Source: an uncultured Fibrobacter sp. (lineage in GTDB: Bacteria; Fibrobacterota; Fibrobacteria; Fibrobacterales; Fibrobacteraceae). From it: a stretch of DNA of 38,829 nt. The stretch lies in contig CAMUYW010000030.1 in NCBI GenBank assembly GCA_947165045.1, positions 1-38,829 of the forward strand, given 5' to 3'. The translations under genes were made by a program, and so were the position numbers. Every line of letters starts with the position of its first letter. Position 1 is the first letter of the stretch. The notes beneath the pieces are model-generated. The model was given only the letters and a program-made list of their open reading frames with translations. It had not been told where the DNA came from and ran no database searches. Positions 24,975 to 32,384 of the stretch are shown here, in pieces.

Positions 24975-24990
24975 GGTGGTGAAAATAAAT

Positions 24991-24996
24991 TACATT
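24991..24996 (+). promoter_or_regulatory. -10 box (TACATT) of the first FISUMP gene
   Basis: AAAATAAATTACATTT, 37 bases before the ATG at 25034. Near-identical copies stand before the FISUMP genes at 26030 and 29464. Confidence 0.45.
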
Positions 24997-25033
24997 TATG
25001 AAATATTTACTATATCGAATTGTTGGAGGTTTT

Positions 25034-25762
25034 ATGAAAAAGTTCTTTGTTGCGATGGGTTTGGTGGCGTTTGCTGTTGTCGGGTGCGATGACAGTTCGT
25101 CGGCATCTGCTAGGCCGAATGATGAGCCGGGCGTAGAATCGTCTTCTTCTGTTGAACAGGGCTCATCTAGCAGTGAAAAGGTGAAGTCATCGTCATCGGG
25201 TGTTGTAGATCCCTCGACTGTAGTTATGGGGGAGTTGACTGACGAACGTGATGGCCAAACCTACAAGACTGTTAACATCGGCACGCAGGTTTGGATGGCG
25301 GAAAATCTCAATTACAAAACGGCAAACTCCTACTGCTACAACGACTCTGCAAAATATTGCACCAAGTATGGTCGCCTTTACACATGGACTGCTGCGACAA
25401 CGGCTTGCCCCATTGGTTGGCACTTGCCCAGCGACGATGAATGGAATTCGCTTTTCACAGCGGTTGGCGGAGATTCAATAGCGGGCAAGATGCTCAAGTC
25501 CGCCGGCGGCTGGAATGATAATCACGGGGCAAGTGGCGACGGCACGGACACCTACGCGTTCTCGGCGTTGCCTGCTGGCGTCAGAATCTACGGTGATTGG
25601 GGTTACGACTACGAGGGCACCGTCGCGCACTTCTGGAGTAGTTCTACGGAGGGCGGGTTCGATGGCGTGTACAACGTGCTCATGGGCTACGGCTACGATG
25701 ATGCGGACCTGGACTATACCGAAAAGTACAACGGGTTTTCTGTTCGTTGCATAAAGGATTAA
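25034..25762 (+). CDS. FISUMP-domain lipoprotein (single domain)
   Basis: A 242-residue lipoprotein. GGAGG lies before the ATG at 25034, and the lipobox ends at Cys18 (AVVGC). A Ser-rich linker (residues about 20-58) joins it to one Fibrobacter succinogenes major paralogous domain (TIGR02145): DERDGQTYKTVNIGTQVWMA, GRLYTWTAA, CPIGWHLPSDDEW, FSALPAGVR, AHFWSSS and the terminal FSVRCIKD. The domain is surface-associated and of unknown function. It lies upstream of three more FISUMP genes and uses the shared promoter block. Compared with its neighbours it lacks the DSVKLANDxxNPQDCG segment. Confidence 0.88.
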   Translation: MKKFFVAMGLVAFAVVGCDDSSSASARPNDEPGVESSSSVEQGSSSSEKVKSSSSGVVDPSTVVMGELTDERDGQTYKTVNIGTQVWMAENLNYKTANSYCYNDSAKYCTKYGRLYTWTAATTACPIGWHLPSDDEWNSLFTAVGGDSIAGKMLKSAGGWNDNHGASGDGTDTYAFSALPAGVRIYGDWGYDYEGTVAHFWSSSTEGGFDGVYNVLMGYGYDDADLDYTEKYNGFSVRCIKD

Positions 25763-25810
25763 AGTCTAGAAAACAGTTATCCCCTCTATATTGATAAATA
25801 TCTTTTTTCT

Positions 25811-25929
25811 CAGAAAAGTTATTCCAAACGCATCAAAATAGCGTGTAATGCTTTGAAGAAGGTTTGTCCATTGAAATAATTCAGAAAACTACAGGTCTTT
25901 CAAAGAAAGAAATTCTCGAACTAAAGTAA
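25811..25929 (+). pseudogene. Decayed C-terminal remnant of an Rpn/PD-(D/E)XK nuclease-family transposase-like protein
   Basis: In frame from 25811 the DNA reads QKSYSKRIKIACNALKK; after one base shift, from about 25861, it reads GLSIEIIQKTTGLSKKEILE and stops at 25927-25929. The ALKKGLSIEII.KTTGLS pattern is the usual C-terminal end of Rpn-type nuclease/transposase proteins (their EGLSIE.I..ITGLS helix-turn-helix-like tail). The frame change lies at the AAGAAGG stretch. No upstream catalytic part remains, so it is a relic only. Confidence 0.5.
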
Positions 25930-25946
25930 GTACACAAAAGATATCG

Positions 25947-25976
25947 GGCGGTCAATTGGCCGCCTTTTGTCGTTTT
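25947..25976 (+). terminator. Rho-independent terminator upstream of the second FISUMP gene
   Basis: GGCGGTC-AATT-GGCCGCC stem (one G-U) followed by TTTTGTCGTTTT. It sits directly before the promoter-like block of the next gene and would end transcription from the left. Confidence 0.8.
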
Positions 25977-25991
25977 GGAGATAAAATAAAC

Positions 25992-25997
25992 TACATT
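25992..25997 (+). promoter_or_regulatory. -10 box (TACATT) of the two-domain FISUMP gene
   Basis: AAAATAAACTACATTTGC, 32 bases before the ATG at 26030; copy of the block at 24991-24996. Confidence 0.45.
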
Positions 25998-26029
25998 TGC
26001 TGCGGATAAAATTTGTTTGGATGTTTTTT

Positions 26030-27844
26030 ATGAAAAATTTTATTGTGCAGTCATTCTGGAGCCGCAAGGCGATAAGTGCTTTTTTTATTGCGGCTGCGGT
26101 CTGTATGGTTGCTTGCGGTGATAGCTCATCGGCATCTGCTGAAGCGAGTGACGAGCCGGTAAGCGAAGAAAGTAGTAGCTCGTTGAAAAAGCTGAGTAGT
26201 TCTTCTGTCGTTGCGAGCGAAACGAAGCAATCCAGTAGCAGTTCGGCGAAATCATCAAGTTCTAGCATCCAGAAGAATTCATCTAGCAGCAGTAAAAAAG
26301 GAGATTCCGGCACGTCGGCCGGAATGACATCGAGTAGCGTGAAAGCTTCATCGTCGAGTTCGGTGAAGTCGTCGAGTTCTTGGGGAATTTTAGATTGGAG
26401 TTTGCCGAAAGAGGTTTATTTGAACCCTAATATTGATTATGGGATGGTGACCGATGATCGTGATGGCAAAACATACAAGACGGTAAAGATTGGTGAACAG
26501 ACTTGGATGGCCGAGAATTTGAACTTTGATCCAGGGCAAGGAGGTTCTGGCGATGCGAAATACGATTGGTCTTGGTGTTACGGTGATGTTCCTGAACATT
26601 GTGATGTGACAGGTCGCCTTTACACTTGGGCGGCAGCGATTGACTCGGTGAAGCTAGCGAATGATGTGAACAATCCGCAGGACTGTGGTTTCCGCAAGAC
26701 CTGTGCTTTGCCTGCAAAGGTGCAGGGCCTTTGCCCGAGCGGCTGGCATCTGCCAAGTTATAATGAATGGAATGCTCTGTTTACGGCGGTGGGTGGCCGA
26801 TCGAAGGCGGGTAAGGTTCTCAAGTCGCAGAGAGGCTGGTATAAAAATGGTAACGGTACGGATGCTTTCGGGTTCTCTGCGCTGCCTGCTGGCTATAGAT
26901 ACAATGGTAATTTGCAGAGAACCGGCTACAACGCTTACTTCTGGAGTGCCACAGAGGAAGCTGACAGCGCCTACGTCATGCGATTGCTTGACGACTACGA
27001 GAATGTGTTCCGGTACAACGAAGACAAGAACATCGCCTTCTCTGTTCGTTGTCTCAAGGACGGTGGTGAAGTTGCCATGTCGTCCTCTAGCGAGTCCGTT
27101 TCAAGCAGCAGTTCTGTGGCCCTTTTTAGTTCTTCGAGTGGTTTAACCATTCCTGCTGACTGGAGTTGGAGTGTTCCTAAGGAATTACGCCTGAATCCAG
27201 AAATAGAGTATGATTCTATTAAGGACTCTCGTGATGGCAAAGTTTACAAGACTGTAAAGATTGGCGACCAGACTTGGATGGCCGAAAATCTGAATTACTA
27301 TGATGCAAAGGACATGAGCGTGAATGGCGATAGCTGGTGTTTTGGTAAATCAAACAATAAGGATAGTTCCACCTGCGATGTTGCTGGCCGCCTGTACACT
27401 TGGGCTGCGGCAATCGATTCGGTAACACTCTATCGGTATAAGTCAATTAACTGCGGCTATGGCGGAAATTGCAATTTGTTGCCTGATACGGTATATGGAA
27501 TTTGTCCATCAGGCTGGCACTTGCCGAGTTATAGGGAATGGAAAGACTTGTTTTCGGCGGTAGGAGATGCATCTTATGCAGGCAAGATTCTCAAGTCTCA
27601 GTCCGGTTGGGAGAATAAAGGTAACGGATCGGATATTTACGGGTTTAGTGCATTGCCTGCCGGCGACAGGGGACCCAAAGGAGACTTCTACTATGATGGC
27701 GCCCATGCGTTCTTCTGGAGTTCTACGACGTCCAACCGTGATGACGCGTACAGCATGGAATTGAATAATCATTTCGACCGTGCTGACCTGGATCTTAGCC
27801 AAAAAAGTTACGGTTTTTCAGTTCGTTGCTTAAAGAACGAATAA
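26030..27844 (+). CDS. FISUMP lipoprotein with two FISUMP domains
   Basis: A 604-residue lipoprotein, lipobox MVAC with Cys29, then a long Ser-rich linker (SSSSAKSSSSS and similar) and two tandem FISUMP domains at about 134-340 and 395-604. Each has the shared core DGKTYKTVKIG(E/D)QTWMA, GRLYTWAAAIDSV, CPSGWHLPSYxEW, FSALPAG and a C-terminal FSVRCLK. The linker between them is again Ser-rich. The first domain closely matches the one in the next gene, even in codons, which points to duplication or gene conversion. Starts are inferred from homology: the frame begins at a TTG at 25997, but ATG 26030 gives the lipoprotein signal. Confidence 0.88.
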   Translation: MKNFIVQSFWSRKAISAFFIAAAVCMVACGDSSSASAEASDEPVSEESSSSLKKLSSSSVVASETKQSSSSSAKSSSSSIQKNSSSSSKKGDSGTSAGMTSSSVKASSSSSVKSSSSWGILDWSLPKEVYLNPNIDYGMVTDDRDGKTYKTVKIGEQTWMAENLNFDPGQGGSGDAKYDWSWCYGDVPEHCDVTGRLYTWAAAIDSVKLANDVNNPQDCGFRKTCALPAKVQGLCPSGWHLPSYNEWNALFTAVGGRSKAGKVLKSQRGWYKNGNGTDAFGFSALPAGYRYNGNLQRTGYNAYFWSATEEADSAYVMRLLDDYENVFRYNEDKNIAFSVRCLKDGGEVAMSSSSESVSSSSSVALFSSSSGLTIPADWSWSVPKELRLNPEIEYDSIKDSRDGKVYKTVKIGDQTWMAENLNYYDAKDMSVNGDSWCFGKSNNKDSSTCDVAGRLYTWAAAIDSVTLYRYKSINCGYGGNCNLLPDTVYGICPSGWHLPSYREWKDLFSAVGDASYAGKILKSQSGWENKGNGSDIYGFSALPAGDRGPKGDFYYDGAHAFFWSSTTSNRDDAYSMELNNHFDRADLDLSQKSYGFSVRCLKNE

Positions 27845-27867
27845 GGCTATTTAATTTGGATGGCTTT

Positions 27868-28998
27868 ATGAAAAAGTTTGTTGTGAAATTATCTTGGAGC
27901 CGCATGGCGATAGGTTCCATTCTTGTTGCTGCAATCGCTTGTATGGTTGCTTGCGGGGACGATTCCTCGTCTTCCTCTGGGCCGAATGACGAGCCTGTAA
28001 GCGAAGAATCCAGTAGCTGCTCAGTGGACCCTATCAGCTCTTCGAGCCTCCAGGGTGACAAATTGTCTTCGAGTAGCTCGGAAAAGCAGTCTGTGTCCAG
28101 CAGCAGTTCTGTAGAGGAGCCGCCGACTTCTAGCGAAACTGAGTCGAGTTCCAGCAGCAGTGAAGGCGATGTGTCTTCTAGCAGTAGTGAGGACAAGGTA
28201 AATTGTTCGGCGCTTTTAGAAGGTGAAACGGGCTGGAGTTGGGATGTGCCGAAGGAATGCCGTTTTAATCCTGATATTGACTACGGCACTATGACCGATG
28301 AACGTGATGGTAAGGTTTACAGGACTGTGAAAATCGGTGACCAGGTATGGATGGCTGAAAACCTGAATTTTGACCCTGGTCAGGGCGGTTCAGGTGAAGA
28401 TAAATATGACTGGTCTTGGTGCTACGATAATGAACTCAAGAACTGCGATGTGGCAGGCCGTTATTATACGTGGGCCGCCGCCATTGACTCGGTGAAGTTG
28501 GCAAACGATGCGGACAATCCGCAGGACTGCGGCTACGGAAAGGAATGTGGAGTCGCTTCGACACGCTCAGCGACCTTGGTTCAAGGCGTTTGCCCCACGG
28601 GCTGGCATTTGCCCAGTCGTGCGGAATGGAACTCCCTGTTCACTGCGGTGGGAGATGAATCGACTGCGGGCAAGGTTCTCAAGTCGCAGACAGGCTGGTA
28701 TAACCGCGGTAATGGTACAGATGCTTTTGGCTTTTCCGCGTTGCCTGCTGGCGGCAGAAACGGCGATGAGGACTACTACAATGAGGGCGACTACGCATAT
28801 TTCTGGAGTTCTACGGAACTCAATAGCAGCTACGCGTACCGCATGTACTTGGACTACGGCAGCGTCAGTGCGACCCTGAGCTTCAAGAACAAGGACGACG
28901 GGTTCTCTGTCCGTTGCGTAAAGGACAAAACTTGGATGGTGGAGAGAACTCTGCGCACTATTGAAGATTTTTATGAAAAATACCTTGCGCACTATTGA
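27868..28998 (+). CDS. FISUMP lipoprotein with REP-like in-frame insertion and extended C-terminus
   Basis: A 376-residue lipoprotein with the same signal as its neighbour (SWSRMAIG, MVAC, Cys29), a Ser/Glu-rich linker (residues 30-120) and one FISUMP domain. Two features set it apart. Positions 28552-28574 hold a REP-like palindrome read as an in-frame segment ASTRSATL that paralogues lack. And the usual end SVRCVKD is followed by 23 extra residues (KTWMVERTLRTIEDFYEK and more), suggesting loss of the original stop codon. It is 23 bp downstream of the two-domain gene and probably co-transcribed. Confidence 0.85.
   Translation: MKKFVVKLSWSRMAIGSILVAAIACMVACGDDSSSSSGPNDEPVSEESSSCSVDPISSSSLQGDKLSSSSSEKQSVSSSSSVEEPPTSSETESSSSSSEGDVSSSSSEDKVNCSALLEGETGWSWDVPKECRFNPDIDYGTMTDERDGKVYRTVKIGDQVWMAENLNFDPGQGGSGEDKYDWSWCYDNELKNCDVAGRYYTWAAAIDSVKLANDADNPQDCGYGKECGVASTRSATLVQGVCPTGWHLPSRAEWNSLFTAVGDESTAGKVLKSQTGWYNRGNGTDAFGFSALPAGGRNGDEDYYNEGDYAYFWSSTELNSSYAYRMYLDYGSVSATLSFKNKDDGFSVRCVKDKTWMVERTLRTIEDFYEKYLAHY
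28552..28574. repeat. REP-like palindrome inside a FISUMP coding sequence
   Basis: GTCGCT-TCGACACGCTC-AGCGAC, a 6-bp stem with an 11-base loop. The CTTCGACACGCTCAGCGAC form resembles short palindromic repeats scattered in many bacterial genomes, here placed in frame so that translation continues. Confidence 0.5.
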
Positions 28999-29038
28999 TA
29001 AATAGAGTATAAGTCGTTTTTTTTTTGCTTTTAATTTT

Positions 29039-29398
29039 TTATAAATTAATTATCTGACATTCTTCTTTGAATTTCATTATACTCCAGTGGCAATCGCATA
29101 CAATTGAATTATTGACAATCTTTGCACCTTCGAAATGTAGCGTTTTTATGATTTCTGGATTTGCATTCACTCGAATGTAGTATTCATGGAAATGATAGTC
29201 GCTCATCCTGCATTCTGTTATGGGAATGTTTCTTTCTTTTAATTGATTGATGAGGTTCTTCATCACGTCGCAAATGTAATCTGTACTATAGACTGGGCTG
29301 TCGTGGTTTGTTGTCTGTGCGGCTTTTAAATCAACTGCTTGTTTTTTGTTGTTGCCGCCGAAGATATTTTTTATGAAAGAAAACGGATTGCCCATCAT
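29039..29398 (-). CDS. Hypothetical cytoplasmic protein
   Basis: A 119-residue protein of unknown function. It starts with an Asn/Lys-rich segment (NNKKQAVDLKAA) and continues as a mixed alpha/beta domain (DVMKNLINQLKERNIPITE, YHFHEYYIRVNANPEIIK) with several His and Cys. No family is recognised and no signal sequence or membrane span is seen. AAGGA lies before the adjacent ATGs at 29398 and 29395; the second has better spacing. It is divergent from the last FISUMP gene, 65 bp away. Confidence 0.6.
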   Translation of the reverse strand: MMGNPFSFIKNIFGGNNKKQAVDLKAAQTTNHDSPVYSTDYICDVMKNLINQLKERNIPITECRMSDYHFHEYYIRVNANPEIIKTLHFEGAKIVNNSIVCDCHWSIMKFKEECQIINL

Positions 29399-29430
29399 TT
29401 TTCCTTGTTAGGATTGCTTTAGAAATAAAC

Positions 29431-29436
29431 TATATT
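29431..29436 (+). promoter_or_regulatory. -10 box (TATATT) of the last FISUMP gene
   Basis: AGAAATAAACTATATTTGC, 27 bases before the ATG at 29464. The AAATAAACTA(T/C)ATTTGC block matches those at 24991 and 25992. Confidence 0.45.
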
Positions 29437-29463
29437 TGCTTGGGTGAATTTAATTAAAAATTT

Positions 29464-30324
29464 ATGAGTTTTGATATTGTTATGGGCAAAAGATATATTG
29501 CTATTTCTTGTTTGATGTTGTTGTTCCTTGTGGCGTGTGGCGAAAATGGCGACAAATCCGTTAGTCCAAATGATGAACCGGTAAGCGAGGGAAATAGTAG
29601 CTCGTCGATTTCTGTAAAGTCGAATAGTTCCTCTAGCACTATGATAACGAACGTATTCAGAGATGGAAGTTTTTACGACGACGACAACAACACGCTGACG
29701 GATCTTCGTGATGGTCACATTTACAAGACGATTACCATCGACTCGGTGACTTGGATGGCCGAGAATCTGAACTACGCTTACACGAGTGGTTCCTATAACT
29801 ATCATGGGCGCTTTACTTCCAATTTCATTAGTTGGTGCTATGACGAGGCTTACGATAACTGCTCCGAGTACGGTCGCCTATACACATGGGCTGCTGCGAT
29901 GGATAGCGTGGGAGAACGGACTACAAATGGTAAGGGCTGTGGCTATGGCAAGACTTGCTCGCCAACGTATCCGGTGCGCGGTGTTTGTCCCAAGGGCTGG
30001 CACTTGCCGAATAACTCCGAATGGGAAACTTTGTTTACTGCAGTGGGCGGTAGCTCAACTGCAGGCAATGTCCTTAAGTCTCAGAGCGGCTGGAAAAGTC
30101 GCGGCAATGGTACGGATACTGTAGGCTTCTCCGCGCTGCCTGCCGGCTACAGGGACTACGCAGGCAACTTCTACGACGTAGGCGTCTACGCGCACTTCTG
30201 GAGTTCAACAGATTACGTTGACGACGACGCGATCCTCATGTCCTTGTATTTCGCCCACGAATATGCGAGCTTGGGTAGCCACTACAAGGGCCACGGATAT
30301 TCTGTCCGTTGCGTAAAAGACTAA
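29464..30324 (+). CDS. FISUMP lipoprotein (single domain)
   Basis: A 286-residue lipoprotein with lipobox LVAC (Cys25), a short Ser-rich linker and a single FISUMP domain: DLRDGHIYKTITIDSVTWMA, GRLYTWAAAMDSV, CPKGWHLPNNSEW, FSALPAGYR, AHFWSST and the end YSVRCVKD. Its domain is the most diverged of the group (ITIDSVTWMAENLN instead of VKIGxQ). There is no Shine-Dalgarno before 29464, and an in-frame ATG at 29482 would also leave a signal peptide, so the start is uncertain by six residues. Confidence 0.88.
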   Translation: MSFDIVMGKRYIAISCLMLLFLVACGENGDKSVSPNDEPVSEGNSSSSISVKSNSSSSTMITNVFRDGSFYDDDNNTLTDLRDGHIYKTITIDSVTWMAENLNYAYTSGSYNYHGRFTSNFISWCYDEAYDNCSEYGRLYTWAAAMDSVGERTTNGKGCGYGKTCSPTYPVRGVCPKGWHLPNNSEWETLFTAVGGSSTAGNVLKSQSGWKSRGNGTDTVGFSALPAGYRDYAGNFYDVGVYAHFWSSTDYVDDDAILMSLYFAHEYASLGSHYKGHGYSVRCVKD

Positions 30325-30356
30325 CGGGGAGGCTTCCCTCCTTCAATATGAGTGTA

Positions 30357-30540
30357 TAGATTGCTTCGTCACTTCGTTCCTCGCAATGACGTGCGAGGCG
30401 AGTGCAGCAGAACCGCTAGCGGGTTCTATTGCCGAGTCGATGCGGTCATGCGCTCTGCGCAATGACGTAAAAGGTTTGACTGCGCGGGAACTTGTTCACG
30501 CATAGGAAAACCGCATAGTCAAGCCTCGAAGAGGAATGAC
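30357..30540. repeat. Patch of palindromic intergenic repeats between FISUMP and ilvC
   Basis: This gene-free stretch (30325-30644) is built from repeat-like pieces. ATTGCTTCGTCACTTCGTTC with CTCGCAATGAC at 30360-30390 has the look of a dispersed palindromic element. CGCAATGACGT occurs at 30382-30392 and again at 30458-30468. GAACC-GCTAGC-GGGTTC forms a small hairpin near 30410-30425. The bottom of the patch is the long stem at 30473-30525. No gene is supported here apart from the short ORF noted under findings. Confidence 0.5.
30473..30525. repeat. Long imperfect inverted repeat before ilvC
   Basis: GGTTTGACTGCGCGG (30473-30487) faces CCGCATAGTCAAGCC (30511-30525), pairing at 13 of 15 positions. 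The loop contains GAACTTGTTC, itself a small palindrome. Confidence 0.55.
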
Positions 30541-30599
30541 ATGCCTAGGTTCAATCAACTTTTTCCTGCCTACTTCCTACTTCCTACCGGCTACTTTAC

Positions 30600-30605
30600 T
30601 ATCTT
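30600..30605 (+). promoter_or_regulatory. -10 box (TATCTT) of ilvC
   Basis: TACTATCTTTTCC, 39 bases before the ilvC ATG at 30645; AGAGG provides a Shine-Dalgarno nine bases before the start. Confidence 0.45.
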
Positions 30606-30644
30606 TTCCCATCGGAACATTTTATTTAACAGAGGTTCAATAAT

Positions 30645-32123
30645 ATGAATTATTTCAACTCAATCCCATTGCGTCGCCAACTCGAAGAAATTGGCCATTG
30701 CCGTTTCATGGAACATTCTGAATTCAGCCGCGGTGTTGAAGCCCTCAAGGGTAAGAAGATTGTTTTCGTCGGTTGCGGTGCTCAGGGTTTGCATCAGGGT
30801 CTTGACCTGCGCGATAGCGGCCTCGACGTCTCCTACACGCTCCGTAAGGAAGCCATCGAACAGAAGCGCCAGTCTTGGAAGAACGCTACTGAAAACGGCT
30901 TCAAGGTCGGTACCTATGAAGAAATGATTCCGGATGCAGACCTCGTTTGCAACCTCACACCGGATAAGCAGCACCACAACGTGATCCCGGCTATCATGAA
31001 GCTCATGAAGAAGGGCGCAGCTCTCTCCTACAGCCATGGCTTCAACATCGTTGAAGAAGGTCAGGAAATCCGCAAGGACATCACGGTGATCATGGTCGCT
31101 CCGAAGGGACCGGGTTCCGAAGTTCGTTCTGAATACCTCCGTGGTTTCGGTATGCCGTGCCTTATCGCTGTGCATCCGGAAAACGACCCTGAAGGCAAGG
31201 GCTGGGACTATGCCAAGGCTTACGCCGCTGGTCTTCATGCTGACCGTCCGGGCGTTCTCGAAAGCTCTTTCGTCGCCGAAGTGAAGTCTGACCTCATGGG
31301 TGAACAGACCATCCTTTGCGGTATGCTCCAGACCGGTACGATCCTTTGCTACGACAAGATGGTGAAGGAATTCGGTATCGACAAGGCTTACGCTGTGAAG
31401 CTCCTCCAGTACGGCTGGGAAACGATTTCCGAAGCCCTCAAGCATGGTGGCATCACGAACATGATGGACCGTCTTTCCAACCCGGCTAAGATCCGCGCAA
31501 CGGAACTCGCCGAAAAGATGAAGAAGATCATGAAGCCGCTCTACCAGGAACACCAGGACAACATTATCTCCGGCAAGTTCTCCAGCACGATGATGATCGA
31601 CTGGGAAGCTGGCGACAAGGACCTCCTCAAGTGGCGTGGCGAAACCGGCGAACTCGAATTCGAAAAGGTTGCCGCAACTGACAAGCAGATCACCGAACAG
31701 GAATACTTCGACCGTGGCGTTCTCATGACCGCTATGATCAAGGCCGGTGTGGAACTCGCTTTCGAAACCATGTGCTCTGTGGGCATCAAGCCGATGAGCG
31801 CTTACTACGAATCCCTCCACGAAACTCCGCTCATTGCAAACCTTATTGCTCGTAAGAAGCTGTTCGAAATGAACCGCGTCATCAGCGATACCGCTGAATA
31901 CGGCTGCTACCTGTTTGCTAACAAGTGCGTTCCTCTCCTCGCTGACTTCATGAAGAACGAAGTCAAGAAGGGCGACATTGGCGATATCTTCAACGAAGGC
32001 AATACCAACGCTGTCGATAACGAAGAACTCATCAAGGTGAACAAGAACATCCGTCAGCATCCGGTTGAAGAAATCGGTGCTTGGCTCAGAGAGAGAATGA
32101 GTGGTATGACTCGCGTCGTGTAA
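30645..32123 (+). CDS. ilvC: Ketol-acid reductoisomerase, class II (long form)
   Basis: A 492-residue enzyme of branched-chain amino-acid synthesis that converts acetolactate or acetohydroxybutyrate with NADPH and Mg2+. It has the duplicated, E. coli-type length (class II) rather than the 330-residue class I. The cofactor site is [16 protein letters not shown], and metal and catalytic residues appear in [17 protein letters not shown] and in [13 protein letters not shown]. It stands alone rather than with ilvBN, after a repeat patch, and a strong hairpin follows. The codons are GC-rich and strongly biased, as for a highly expressed gene. Confidence 0.97.
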   Translation: MNYFNSIPLRRQLEEIGHCRFMEHSEFSRGVEALKGKKIVFVGCGAQGLHQGLDLRDSGLDVSYTLRKEAIEQKRQSWKNATENGFKVGTYEEMIPDADLVCNLTPDKQHHNVIPAIMKLMKKGAALSYSHGFNIVEEGQEIRKDITVIMVAPKGPGSEVRSEYLRGFGMPCLIAVHPENDPEGKGWDYAKAYAAGLHADRPGVLESSFVAEVKSDLMGEQTILCGMLQTGTILCYDKMVKEFGIDKAYAVKLLQYGWETISEALKHGGITNMMDRLSNPAKIRATELAEKMKKIMKPLYQEHQDNIISGKFSSTMMIDWEAGDKDLLKWRGETGELEFEKVAATDKQITEQEYFDRGVLMTAMIKAGVELAFETMCSVGIKPMSAYYESLHETPLIANLIARKKLFEMNRVISDTAEYGCYLFANKCVPLLADFMKNEVKKGDIGDIFNEGNTNAVDNEELIKVNKNIRQHPVEEIGAWLRERMSGMTRVV

Positions 32124-32181
32124 CCTCGGTTCCACTTAGCGAGATGAAAGTTGTCTAAGCTCGCTTATACGACTTTCGAAA

Positions 32182-32212
32182 CACAAAAGCCCGCCGAAAG
32201 GCGGGCTTTGTG
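32182..32212 (+). terminator. Rho-independent terminator after ilvC
   Basis: GCCCGCC-GAAA-GGCGGGC core (32189-32206), extended by CACAAA/TTTGTG pairs. It has short T tracts on both sides and may work in either direction. Confidence 0.8.
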
Positions 32213-32276
32213 CATTTATGCGTTATAGATTTTCTCGCGGCTTCCTGTCGCGTTTGGGGAGGTCGTTCGCGGTAAT

Positions 32277-32384
32277 TTACTTCCCGCCGACGGGGAACAT
32301 CGCGAACTCTAGCTGAAAGACTTTGTCGCTGTTTTGGTCTTCTTCGGCGATGATGTGCGGGCGCACTCGTAAAAAGCGTTGCCG
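32277..32384 (-). pseudogene. Gene fragment: C-terminal end of an unidentified protein
   Basis: The minus strand reads RFLRVRPHIIAEEDQNSDK then VFQLEFAMFPVGGK and a TAA stop at 32277-32279. It looks like the real end of a protein (regular beta-strand pattern, clean stop), but no start or Shine-Dalgarno exists and the frame is blocked just upstream. Its left neighbour on the other strand is the polysaccharide-lyase fragment. I do not recognise the family. Confidence 0.35.

Noticed and set aside
25034..30324. A diversity-generating retroelement using FISUMP domains as variable targets
   Set aside because: No reverse transcriptase, template repeat or adenine-specific substitution pattern is visible; the domain differences involve all bases.
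24947..30540. CRISPR array or insertion sequence as source of repetition
   Set aside because: No regularly spaced direct repeats, no cas genes and no intact transposase; only protein-coding repeats, palindromes and a nuclease relic are seen.
30660..32135. A 491-codon ORF on the minus strand opposite ilvC
   Set aside because: It mirrors ilvC codon bias (third positions of ilvC) and shows no protein-family features; the ilvC reading is certain.
32130..32185. Two mutually exclusive hairpins just after ilvC (AGCGAG/CTCGCT and AAAGTTGT/ACGACTTT)
   Set aside because: They lie downstream of the ilvC stop with no gene to regulate and could arise by chance; recorded but not claimed.
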